Below are positions 11,936-22,204 of a stretch of DNA of 64,000 nt, in pieces. The DNA lies in contig RSEF01000001.1 of assembly GCA_003993805.1 (NCBI GenBank), positions 151,874,566 through 151,938,565 of the forward strand, in the 5' to 3' direction. The notes below the pieces were generated by a model that ran no database searches, was not told where the DNA came from, and saw nothing but the letters and a program-made list of their open reading frames with translations. Positions within the stretch are counted from its first letter, which is position 1, and each line of letters opens with the position of its first letter. The DNA is from Himantopus leucocephalus. Its lineage: Eukaryota; Chordata; Aves; Charadriiformes; Recurvirostridae. Position numbers and translations under genes: made by a program.

Positions 11936-12528
11936 TGTACCAGATCTGGCTGGGATGGAGTTAACTTTCCCCATAGCAGCCCTCATAGTGCTGTGCTTTG
12001 TATTTCTAACTAGAATGGTGTTGATAACACCCCAATGTTTTGGCTACTGCTGAGCAGTGCTCACACAGCATCAAGGCTGTCTCTCCAACCTTCCCCCAGC
12101 CAAAGACCAGTAAGCTGAGGGGAGGCAAGAGGCTGTGAGGGGACATAGCCAGGACAGCTGACCCAAACTGACCAAAGGGATATTCGGTACCACATGACAT
12201 TGTGTACAGCAATAAAAACTAAGAGAAAGGAGTAGGAGGAGGAGGGGGCATTTGTTATTAAGGTGTTCGTCTTCTGAAGCAACCGCTACGTGTACTGAGG
12301 TCCTACTTCCAAGGAAGTGACTGGATATCACCTGCTGATGGGAAGTAGAGAATAAATCTTTTTGTTTTGCTTTGTTTCCATGCATGACCTTTGCTTTTCT
12401 TTATTAAACTGCCTTTATTTTGACCTACGAGGTTTTCATCTTATTTTCTCCTCCTGTCCCGCTGAAGAAGGAGAGTGATAGAGTGGCTTGGTGGGCACCT
12501 GACAGCCAGCCAATGTCAACCCACCACA
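11936..12528 (+). mobile_element. Avian endogenous retroviral LTR (plus strand), left border of the minisatellite
   Basis: Begins TGTACCAGATCTGGCTGGG and ends CAACCCACCACA. Inside are GAGCAGTGCTCACACAG, GACCCAAACTGACCAAAGGG, a TATA-like CAATAAAAACT near 12,210, and a late segment with ATTAAACTGCC near 12,403 that can act as a polyadenylation region. It is the same family as the LTR at 9,480-10,061, in opposite orientation, 1.9 kb away. The first base after its terminal CA already belongs to the 31-bp repeat array. No primer-binding site, gag sequence or clean target duplication is visible at that junction. Confidence 0.8.
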
Positions 12529-15019
12529 CCCAGAAACCTCAGCATGTCTGTCAGAGTCCCCCACAGTCCTGTAAGTGCCTGTTGTAGCCCAGGGCCCTGG
12601 GCATTTCTTTCAGTGTCACCCAGGGCCCTTGGCATGCCTTTCTGTGTGGCCCAGAAACCCCCATGTGCCTTTTGGCATGAGCCAGATAATTCCATATGCA
12701 TTTTGACACAACCCAGGGCCCTGCATTGGTCTTTCAGGGTGGTCCAGTGCCCTTGGAGGGCCTTTCTGCATGGCCCAGGTGTCACAGCAAGCCTTTTGGA
12801 GTGACCCAGGTACCTCAGCAGGTAATTTCTTGCAGCTTGGGTGCCTAGATGTGCCTTTTGTTGCAGCCCAGCTGCCTCAACAGGCCTTTATGTGCAGCCC
12901 AGCTGCCACAGCTGGACCTTCACAACAGCATAGTTGCCTCAGCAGGCCTTTTCGCTGTGACCCAGCTTCATCAGTGGGCCTTTTGCTGTGACCCTGATGC
13001 TTTGATGTACATTTTAATGTCATCCAGGGCCCTGCATTTCTCTTTTGGTGCTAGTGCTCTCCGTGTGCTTTTCTGCACAGCCCAGCTGCCTCATCAGTCC
13101 TTTTGGCCTGCCCAGCTGCCTCAGTGGGCCTTTGGCTGTGCCCTGGATGCCTCGATGTGCCTTTAAGCACAGCTGAGTTCACTCGGCAGGACTTTTGGCA
13201 TGGTCCAGCTGCCTCAGTCAGTCTTTTGGCATGAGCCAGATATTTCTGCGTGCATTTTGACACAGACCTCCAGGCCCTGGATTTGACTTATGAGGTGGCA
13301 GTTTTGTTTGCAGGCTTTTTGACATGGCCCAGATGCCTTGGCTGGCCTCTTGGCTTGCCCCAGGTGCCTCAGTGGGCCTTTGGGTGCATCCCCAGTGCCT
13401 CGGAATGTCTTTCAGCGCCTCCCAGGGCCTTGGACCTGTCTTTCAGTGTGGCCCAGAGTCCTGGGTGTACCTTTTGTGTGTCACCCAGGACCCTTGGTGT
13501 GTCCCTGACACCTCAGTGTGCCTTTAAGCATCACCCAGCTGCCTTAACAGGCCTTTCCAAACAACCAAGGTGCTTCAGCTGGCCTTTAAGTGGAGCCCAG
13601 CTGCCTTAGCAGGCCTTTCAGCACAAGCTAGACACTTCCACGTGCATATTGATACCCCCCAGGGGCCTGGGATTGCCTATTGGGGTGATCCAGTGCTCTT
13701 GGCCATTTAGCGCAGCCCAGCTACTTCAGTGGGCTTTTCAGTGTGGCCCAGGTGCCTTGACAGGCTTTTGGAGTGGCCTAGATACCTTTGCGTTCCCCTT
13801 CACCGTACATGCTGAGCACCATGTACATGGGCAAGTCTGTTGGTTTCCCCCATGGCCCTGAAGGTACCTTTCAATGTTACCCAGGGCCCTTTGCACACCT
13901 TTCTATGTGGCCCAGAAGCTTCAGTGTGCCTTTTGGCATGGCCCAGCTGCCTCAGTGGGCCTTTCAGAATGACCAAGCTGCCTTGGTGGTCCGTTCTGCA
14001 TGTCCCAGCTACCTTGGCTGGATCTTCGCAATGGCCCAGCTGCCTTGGTCAACCTTATGGAGAAGCCTAGGTATCCCAGTAGGTCTTTCAGCATAAGCCA
14101 GATACTTCCATGTCCATTTTTATGTCCTCCAGGGCCCTGGGTTTGCCTTTTGGGGTGGCTCGGCTTTCTTTGTGGGCCTTTTGGCAAGGACCAGTGCTCT
14201 TGGCAGGCCTTTTAGTGAGGTCCAGGTGCCTCAATGTGCCTTGGGTGTGGCCCAGATGTGTCAGTTTCTGTTTTCATTGTGCCTTTTGGCACAGCCTAGC
14301 TGTTTTGGCAGGCCTTTCTGCATGGCCCACCTGAACATCCTTCAGAACAGCCCAGCTGCATCACTGGGACAAGGTATCTTGGTGAGGCTTTCAGCACAGC
14401 TCAGGTGCCTCAGTGGACCTTTGGGTGCATCCCAGGCACCTCTGCCTGTCTGTCAGCTCCCCCCATGGCCCTGAAGGTGCCTTTTGGTGTGCCCCAGGGC
14501 CCTAAGTGTGCCTCTCAGTGTTGCTCAAGGTCTTTGGCATGCTTTTCTACATGGCCCAGGTGCCTCAGTGTGCCTTTCAGTGCCATCCAGGTGGCTCAGT
14601 GTGCCTTTTGGCCCTTCCCCATTTCCGTGGTGTGACTTTCAGTGTGGCTCAGAGGTCTTGGTGTGCCTTTATGTGATGCCCAGATACCTTAGTGTTCCTT
14701 TATGCACAGCCCAGCTGCTTTTGTATAAGTTTCGGCATGGCCCAGCTGCCTTCAGATTGCTCAGCGTGCCTTTTGGCCCTGCCCTGTTTCCTCGGTGGGG
14801 GTTTCGGCAGGGCTAAGCTTCCTCAGCATGCCTTTCATCAGAGTCCACATGCCTCAGCAGGCCTTTCTTTAAGGCCTAGCTGCCTTGGTGTGCCATTCAC
14901 TGCAGCCCAGCTGACTTGGCAGTCCTTTTGGCACCAACCAGGTGCCTCGGCAGGCTTTTCTGGGAGGTCCAATTGCCTCCACAGGCCTTTCAACATGGCC
15001 CAGCTGCCTTGGTGTGCTT
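12529..15019 (+). repeat. 31-bp minisatellite array, segment 1
   Basis: About 80 degenerate tandem units of 31 bp. A typical unit is a 19-base core like GCCTCAGTGTGCCTTTTGG followed by a 12-base part like CATGGCCCAGCT. Counting CCCAGCTGCC to CCCAGCTGCC around 12,880-12,910 gives 31. The plus strand is poor in A (about 3 per unit). Because 31 is not a multiple of 3, translation cycles through all three frames and gives a 31-residue period (patterns such as PQCAFW, LSVPF, AQLPQWAF). Consensus units lack plus-strand stops, so several 60-130-codon open frames occur. I regard these as compositional, not genes. Units near 12,685, 13,000, 13,230, 13,630 and 14,100 share a longer variant block (AGATA..TTCC..TGCATTTT then CCAGGGCCCTG), showing higher-order structure. 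Confidence 0.93.
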
Positions 15020-15668
15020 TTCCTGGCTCAACAGCTGGGCCCAGAGGTGGTGATCAGTGGCACAAAGTCTAGCTAACTTAGAGGCCAGTCACTAGCAGTG
15101 TACCCCAGGGATCAATACTGGGTCCAATCCTGTTCGACATCTTCATTAATGACCTGGATGATGGGGCAGAGTGTGCCCTCAGCAAGTTTGAAGACAGCAC
15201 CAAACTGGGAGGAGTGGGGACCTGGACAGGCTGGAGAAGTGGTCTGACAGAAACCTCATGCATTTCAACAAGGGGAATTGCAAAGAGAGTCCAGCAAAGG
15301 GCCACTAAGATGATTAGGGACTGGATCATCTCTCCTATGAGGAAAGGCTGAAAGAGCTGGGACTGTTCAGTCTAGAGAAGAGAAGGCTCAGGGAGATCTC
15401 ATCAATGTATATAATTATCTGAAGGGAGAGTACAAAGACAATGGAGCTAGGCTCTTTTCAGTGGTGCCCAGTGACAGGACAAGAGGCAATGGGCACAAAG
15501 TGAAACACAGGAGGTTCCGTGGAGTCTCCCTCCTTGGAGGTATTCAAAAGCCATCTGGACATGGTCCTGGGCAACCGGGTCTACATGGCCCTGCCTGAGG
15601 GGTTGGACAAGATGACCTCCAGAGGTCCCTTCCAACCTCAACCATTCTTTGATTCTGTGATTCTGTGT
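15020..15668 (+). mobile_element. CR1 LINE fragment (3' end) inserted in the minisatellite
   Basis: A 5'-truncated CR1 in plus orientation. The left part encodes a reverse transcriptase piece (frame reading [20 protein letters not shown] from about 15,100). Internally deleted ORF2/3' sequence follows, then the 3' UTR with GGTCCCTTCCAACCTCAACC and the terminal octamer repeats ATTCTGTGATTCTGTG. The reading frame is broken and the element is dead. The 31-bp array resumes directly after the tail, so the CR1 inserted into a pre-existing array. Confidence 0.93.
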
Positions 15669-18110
15669 ATCCTATGTGCTTCTGTGTGCCTTTTATCACA
15701 GCCCAGGGCTCTCAGCACACATTTTGGCACTGCGCTGTTTCCTTGGTATTATTTTTGGCACAGCCCAAGTGCCTCAGTATGCCTCTAGGACTGCCTCAGG
15801 TGCCTTGGTGTGCTTTTCAGTGCAGCCCAAGTGCCTCAGTGTGTCTTTTGGTGCAACCCAGGTACCTCAGTGTTCCTTTCTGTGTGGCCCAGATGGATTG
15901 GTGTGCCTTTCAGTGATGCCAGCTGCCTCAGGGAGCCTATCAGCACATGGTCCAGCTGCATCTATGGACCTTTTGATTCTGCTCAGATACTTTAATTTTC
16001 CTTTCTGTGTGACTCAGCTGCCTCAGTGGACCATTCAGAGTGGCCTGGATGCCTTGGCGGGCCTTTTGGCATGGCTCAGATGCCTTGGTGTGCTGTTTGT
16101 TGCAGCCCAGCTGCCTTGGCAGGCTTTTTGGTGTGTCTCAGTTGCCTCACTGGGCATTTGGATATGCCTCATGTGCCTTGGCGTGTCTTTCAGTACCTCT
16201 CAGGGCCATGGACCTGACTTTCATCATGGCCCAGGGCCCTTGGCATACCTTTCTTTGTTGCCCCGATGCCTCAGTGTCCATTTCAGTGTGGCCCGGGTAT
16301 CTCGGCAGGCCTTTTGGTGTGGCTCAGTATTCTGCACTGTACAGTCCAGTATCTCATTTTCTTTCTGTTTCTTTTTCAGTGTGCCTTTCAGTGCAGCTCT
16401 ACTGCCTCAGTGGGCCTTTCTGTGCAGCCCAGCTGCCTTGATGGGCCTTTTGATGTGACCTAGATATTTCTGTGTGCATTTTCCCACCCTCCAGGGCTCT
16501 GGGTTTACATTTTGCGATGGCACAGAGCTCTTGCCTGGGCTATTGATATGGCACACATGCTTTGGCAGGCCATTATGTGCAGACCAGCTGCCTTAGCAGG
16601 GCTTTCAACATTGCCTAGCTGCCTTGGCGTGCCTTTTGGTGTGGCACAGGTTAGCATTTTGTCCTGCCTTTTGATGTAATCCAGGTGCCTCAGTGTGCCT
16701 TTTGGAGCACCCCAGGGCTCTCAGGGCACCTTTTGTCAAAGCCCAGCTGCCTCAGTGGGCTTATCAGCCCTGCCCAGCTGCATCTACAGGGCTTTCAGAA
16801 CGGCCTTTCAAAGCACCACAGGGCACTCGATGCACCTTTCAGCACAGCCCAGATGCCTCAGTTTGTTTTGTATTGTGGCTTTCGATGTGGGCCAAATGCC
16901 TTTGTGTGCCTTTTGATGTAGCTGAGGTGCCTCAGTGTGCCTTTTGGTTTGGCCCAGCTGACTTGGTGGGCCTATCAGTGGCCCAGTTGCATCTACGGGG
17001 CTTTCGGCATGGCTCAGGTGCCTCAGCAGTCCTTTTGGTTTGGTCCGAAAGCGGACCCTTCAGTGCAGTCCAGGTACTTTAGTGTTCCTTTATATGCAGC
17101 CCAGCTGCCTTGGTGGCATTTTTAGCATGGCCCAACAGCCTTGGCAGGCCTTTTGGTGCTGCCCATAGTCCTTGGTGTACCTTTTGGTTCAACCCAGGTA
17201 CCTCGGTGTTCCTTTCTGCACAGCTGAGCAACCTCAGTGGGCCTTTTGGCATGGTCCAGGTGCCTCAGTGAGCCTTTTGGCACCGCCCAGCTGAACCTAT
17301 ATGGCTTTCAGTGTGGTCAGGGTTCCTTGACAAGACCTTTTGGTGCAGTCCAACGCCTCATTGCTCCCCTTGGGCTTCCCTAGGTGCTTTAGTGTGCCTT
17401 TTGGTTCAGCCCAGGTGGCTTGGTGTGCCTTTTGGCCTTTCCCAGTTTCCTCAGTGTGCCTTTCAGCACAGCTCAGAGGCCTTGGTATGCCTTTTGGTGC
17501 CACCCAGGTACATTGGTGTTCCTTTCTGTGCACTCCAACTGCCTTGGTGGAACTTTCTGTGAGGCCCAGCTCCCTCAGTGTGCTTTTCTGTGTATCCTAT
17601 GTGCTTCTGCATTCCTTTTATAACTGCCCAGGGCTCTTAGCGTGCATTTTGGCTATTTCCTCAATGTACTTTCTCCCTCCTTTCTGCATGGTTCCGTGTG
17701 CCTTTCCGCATGGCCCAGCTGCCTCAACGGGCCTTTCTGTGAGGCCCAGATGCCTCAGTATACCATTCATTTCAGCCCCGCTGCCTCAGCAGACCTTTTA
17801 GTACAGCCCAAATGCCTCAGTGGGTCTTTCAGTACAGCCCAGCTGCCTTGTCAGGCCTTTCTTTGGGCCCAGTTCCCTCAGCAGACCTTTCTGCATGACT
17901 GAGCTGCCTTGGTGGGCCTTTACATGAGACGCAGCTTCCTCAGCAGGCTATTCGGTGAGGCTCAGCAGTCTTGGCAGGCCTGTCAACAAGGCCCAGGTGC
18001 CTTTCTGTGAGGCCCAGCTTCCTTGGCGTGACTTTGTTGTGTCACAGATGCCTTGGTGGGCCTTTTGGCGCAGCCCAGATGCCTTTCTGTGAGACCCAGC
18101 TTCCTCAGTG
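15669..18110 (+). repeat. 31-bp minisatellite array, segment 2
   Basis: Continuation of the same array in the same orientation, about 79 units. It contains the longest stop-free stretch (15,676-16,458, 261 codons). That frame has no ATG near its beginning (it opens at GTG; the first ATG is at 15,916), so it is not credible as a gene. A non-repeat interruption rich in T/C lies near 16,330-16,378. Variant units reading GGTACCTCAGTGTTCC recur at about 15,861, 17,072, 17,197 and 17,501, and a block starting TATCCTATGTGCTTCTG occurs at 15,669 and again near 17,590. Confidence 0.92.
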
Positions 18111-18733
18111 TGACCAATCAACAAACCCCTACAGTGAAAAGCTCAAAGGAGATGAACAAGAATGATGAGCTCAGGGAAGAACGTGAGGAATGACCACTAA
18201 TTATTGTAAAGAAAGCTGAACTTATCTCAGCACAAGGGACCTTTGCTTTAGATAGCTGTACCCACTGGGTCATGGGGTTGTGTAAATAGTCTTCTCTGAG
18301 ATCATCTCAGAGAGTAATGTCTTCCTGAGCTAGACAGACTAACATGGGTCAGGGAGTGAAAGTATATACATGGGTCAGTCCAATATAAAGTATAAAAGCT
18401 GAACAACCAACACAATTAACTTTGAAAAGAGCAATGGGCTTGAGCTGGCTTCAACCAATGTATTCCTTCCTGGTGATTGGGTATGGCCAGCATTGTGACT
18501 GTGAGCATGAAGAAACTGATAATGGGAATCATGTTTATATTGTGATGCAACTGTACACTGGAACTGCTACATTGTGCTTTTATTGTGATTTCAGTATGTT
18601 ATTGTATCACTCTGCTAAATCAAAATCTTGTGTAACATCAAATATCTACAAATAAGTAAATTTGATATTAAACATTAAACTCTCCTTGTGTGCAATATCT
18701 AAAAGAACCTGGTCAGAGTATTGAACTCTGACA
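18111..18733 (+). mobile_element. Probable solo LTR inserted in the minisatellite
   Basis: About 620 bp of non-repetitive, AT-rich sequence interrupts the array. It starts TGTGACCAATCAAC and ends AACTCTGACA, consistent with TG...CA ends. It contains a TATA-like AAAGTATAAAAGCTG near 18,390 and ATTAAAC signals near 18,667-18,681, an LTR-like layout of promoter then polyadenylation region. No target-site duplication could be read, partly because the flanks are variable repeat units. The family is not recognised, and an unrelated insertion is possible. The 77-codon open frame inside has no recognisable content. Confidence 0.55.
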
Positions 18734-20519
18734 CTTGGCAGACCTTTCAGCACAGGCCAGGTACCTCGGCTGGCCTTTCAGCATGGCCAAGCTTCCTTAG
18801 TGAGCCTTTCTGTGAGGTCCAGCTGCCTTGGTGTGCCTTTTGTTGTGGCACTGGTGCCTCAATGGATCTTTCAGTGTGTTTCAGGTGCCTTGGCGTTTTT
18901 TTTTGGTGAAGCGCAATGTCCTCAATGGGCCTTTCTGTGAGGCATAGCTGCTTTGGTACTCCTTTCATTCAGGCCTGATTGCTCTGATGGGCCTTTCAGT
19001 GCACCCTAGGTGGCTCAGAGTGGGCATCGGCCCTTCCTAGCTGCCTTGGCGTGCCTTTTGGCATGGCTCAGAAGCCTTGGCATGGCTTTCTGTGAAACCC
19101 ATGTACCTCTGTGTGATTTGGTGATGCCCTGATATCTTATTGTTCCTTTCTGCACAGCTGCCATCAGTGGACATTTCAGTACAGCCCAGCTGCCTCAGTG
19201 GGACATTTAGTGTGTCCCAGCTGTCTTGGTGCACCTTTTGATGTGGCACAGTTGCCTTGGTGGGCCTTTCTGTGAGGCACAGCTGCCTCGATGTGACATT
19301 GGTTGAGGCACAGGTGCCTTGGTGGGCTTTTCTGTGCTGATCAGTTCCCTCAGCGGCCTTTCAGCACAGCATAGCTGCCTCGGCAGGCCTTTCAGCATGT
19401 CCCAGCTGCTTCAGTGGGCCTCTCTGTGAGGGCCATCTTACTTGATGGGCCTTTCAGCAGTTCTTTGGTGGGCCTTTTGGCAAATTACAGCTGCTTCAAC
19501 AGGCCTTTTAGTGAAGCCCAGCTGCCTCAGCAGACCTTTCTGTGAGGCCCAGCTGCCTTGGTGCAACTTTCATTGCAGCCCAGTTGCCTTGGTGGGCCTT
19601 TTGGCATGGCCCAGCTTCCTCAGTTTGCTTTACTTTGTATCTTAAATATCTCTACATGCTTTTTTGGCTTAGGTCTCACAGTGCAAATTATTCCCTGGTA
19701 TTTGTTTCAGTGCAGCCCAGATGCCTCAGTGTGTCTCTAGGCCTGCCCCAGCTGCCTCAGTGAGCCTTTCAGTGCAGCCGAGGTGGTTCATAGTCTGTAT
19801 TGGCCCTTCCCAGCTGCCTTGTTGTGCCTTTTGGCATGGCTCAGAGGCCTCAGTGTGCCTTTCTGTGAAACCCATGTACCTTAGTGTGTCTTTTGGTCTT
19901 GACAAGGTACCTTAGTGTTCCTTTCTGTGTAGTTCAGCTGCCTCTGTGAACATTTTTGACATAGTCCAGATGCCTCGGCAGGCCTTTCAGTGTGACACAG
20001 CTAGGCGAGGCATTCAATGAGGCACACCTGTCCCAGCAGGCCTTTCAGAATGGAACAGCTACCTTGGGGGGCCTTTCTGTGAGGCTCGGCTGCCTCAGAG
20101 GGCCTTTAAGCACAGCGCCGCTTCCTCAGAAGGCTTTTTGGCATGGCCCAGTTGCCTTGGGGGGTCTTTCAGTGTGGCTGAGATGCCTCAGTGCACTGCT
20201 TGTCACCCAGCTGCCTCAGTGGGCCTCTCTGTGAGGGCCAGGTGACTCAGTGCGCCATTTCATCTTGGCACCGGTCCCTCAGCAAGCTTTTGAACATGGA
20301 CCACGTGTCTTGGGAGGCTTTTCTGAGGCCAAGATACCTTGGTGAGCCTTTCGGTCCGACCTGGTTGCCTCAGCAAGCCTTTTGGCATTTCCAAGCTTCC
20401 TCGGGGGGGCATTCTGTGAGGCCCAGGTGCATCAGTGGGCCTTTCTGTGTGGTCCACCAAACTCAGTGGCTGTTTCGACATGGGTCAGCTGCCTCAGTGC
20501 GGCAAGTGCTTTGGCAGGC
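18734..20519 (+). repeat. 31-bp minisatellite array, segment 3
   Basis: About 58 further units of the same 31-bp repeat. This segment has more CG dinucleotides than the others (for example CTGCCTCGATGTG, CGGCTGCCTCAG, TTTCGGTCC), fitting incomplete CpG decay. The block GGCCCTTCC...AGCTGCC...GGCTCAGA...AAACCCATGTACC occurs at about 19,030-19,110 and again at 19,800-19,880, a segmental duplication inside the array. The last, partial unit ends TTTGGCAGGC directly against the TG of an LTR at 20,520. Confidence 0.92.
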
Positions 20520-20700
20520 TGTATTGGGTTTACATGGCAATTTTTTGGTAGCGGGAAGCCTGCAGAGGTGGCCTTTGTGAGAAGAGACTGGGGCTACCCC
20601 CATGTCAAACAGAGCCAGTTCCAGACAGCTCCAAAACAGACCCACTGCTGGCCAAAGCTGAGCCAATCAATGAAGCTGGTGGCATATCTGTGATAACACA
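20520..20700 (+). mobile_element. 5' fragment of an avian LTR, right border of the minisatellite
   Basis: Starts TGTATTGGGTTTACATGGCA and continues through TTTTGGTAGCGGG, AACAGAGCCAGTTCCAG, ACAGACCCACTGCTGGCC and TGTGATAACAC, all characteristic of a long LTR family common in birds as I remember it. The partial copy at about 61,045-61,717 on the minus strand has the same order of motifs, which independently supports a repeat family. It breaks off near 20,700, where CR1 5' sequence takes over; the exact boundary is uncertain. Confidence 0.75.
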
Positions 20701-20923
20701 ACAGCCAGCGAGGAACGCAGCAGTGGCAATGGTAAGTTCTGCGGCTGGGCGCTAGATCGAGGCGGACAGTGGGGTTCCCGGAGCCAGGGAAACCCGAGGA
20801 AGAGCAGAGAGCCCTGCCAGGAGGCGGCAGCTCTCTTGAGCGAGGCTGACATGGCAGCATGGGCATTGCCAGAAGCAACTGCGGGAGATTTAAAGGGCCC
20901 TAGGGAGCGCTAGTGACCAGGGC

Positions 20924-21427
20924 ATGGTGCATTACTTGGCGCAGAAGGGCATGCAGGAAGGGCCCTGCAGCCTGCTTGTTGGCCCACAGCCCACAGAAGT
21001 GCTCAAGGTCTCTGCCATAATGGTGGGCACTCGCCTCAGAGCTAAAACCAGTGCTTCTACATGGAAAGCCCCTCAGACATCTGATGCATCCACCCAGATG
21101 GAACTGGTAAGGAGGAAGACTTCAGTACAAGTGGTAGGTTGCAGTGAGTGCCCAAACCCTTCTCCTTCTCCTGGCAGAAAGGTAAGTACTTGCACATGGC
21201 GTGCACAGGTCGATGATCTGTTACGTCAGGTGGCTGAGTTGCAGGAAACAGTTAAAAGGTTGTGTAGTATCAGAGGATCCAAGACAGAGATAGATAGGTG
21301 GTTTCATAACCATGTTCCTGTAGTGGATACCACTGAGAATGAGGCACCTTGGACCCTGGTGACCCACAAAAGTAGGACTGTGCTTCAGTCCCCCACCCTC
21401 TGGCATCACAACCAAAACCAGGTATGA
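20924..21427 (+). pseudogene. CR1 ORF1, N-terminal part (cysteine motif and coiled coil)
   Basis: A 167-codon open frame within the CR1. The middle (about residues 70-115) has a short cysteine cluster (VGCSECPN...STCTW). A probable coiled-coil follows (VDDLLRQVAELQETVKRLC), as in CR1 ORF1 proteins, which bind RNA and oligomerise. The frame stops at 21,427. The esterase part follows in another frame 88 bp later, so a frameshift or stop separates them. The first ATG may not be the original start; another in frame at about 21,020 (IMVGTRL) is equally plausible. Confidence 0.7.
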
Positions 21428-21515
21428 AGCTTTAACAGCTATAGACACCCACGAGCAAGGTCTGCCAGGAGGACCTGCACCAGCAGCACACAGTAGAAAT
21501 GGTAAAAAACAACGA

Positions 21516-22019
21516 GTGCTAGTAGTGGGTGACTCTCTGTTAAAGGGCACTGAGGCACCCATCTGCTGCCCTGACAGGGAGTCACGTGAGGTATGCTGCC
21601 TTCCAGGAGCTAAGGTTCGAGATGTTGCTGAGAGGGTACCACAACTTGTCAGGAGCACGGACTACTACCCACTGTTACTCTTTCATGTGGGCACAAATGA
21701 CACCGCAAGCCAGAACCTGGGCAGAATTCAGGAAGACTATAAATCCCTGGGGGTGCAAGTGAAAAAAATTGGTGCCCAAGTTATCTTTTCCTCCATTTTG
21801 CCAGTTAGAGGAAAGGGAGCAGCCAGAAATGAACAGATAATGCATATCAACTCCTGGCTACATGGCTGGTGCCATCATGAAGGTTTTAGCTTTTATGACA
21901 ATGGGACATTCTTTGATGAATATGGCCTGTTAGAGAGGGATGGGATCCACCTGTCTAGAAGAGGCAAGGGAATCTTTGGCAGCAGGCTGGCCAACTTGGT
22001 GTGGCGGGCTTTAAAATGA
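21516..22019 (+). pseudogene. CR1 ORF1, C-terminal SGNH esterase-like domain
   Basis: A 167-codon frame with the blocks of an SGNH/GDSL hydrolase. Block I is LVVGDSLLKGTE with the nucleophile-type Ser in GDS. Block III is LLFHVGTNDTA, with the GxND motif. Block V is ERDGIHLSRRGKGIFGSRLA, with the DxxH catalytic pair. CR1 elements encode such an esterase in ORF1, where it is thought to help retrotransposition. The catalytic residues appear intact although the whole ORF is broken upstream. The predicted start is a first-available codon, not a proven one. Confidence 0.8.
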
Positions 22020-22204
22020 AGGACTTGGGGGGTGAGGTCCAAGGTGGCAATGTTCACGCCAACTTACCCAACTGGGGAATAAGCCAGGCCAACCAGAGCA
22101 GCAACAAATATTCCTTAGCTGACTCCCAAGATGAGAACCAGAAGGTCAGCCACCTCAAGGTGCANTCTTCCACTTATTCTGTTACAAATTCAGGTTATGG
22201 CAGC

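Noticed and set aside
15676..16458. 261-codon open frame, the longest non-gap ORF outside EYS
   Set aside because: It lies entirely in the 31-bp array, opens at GTG without a nearby ATG, and is explained by stop-free repeat units; no domain is recognisable.
12529..20519. CRISPR-like array of regularly spaced repeats
   Set aside because: Units are contiguous with no unique spacers, and the genome is vertebrate; it is a minisatellite.
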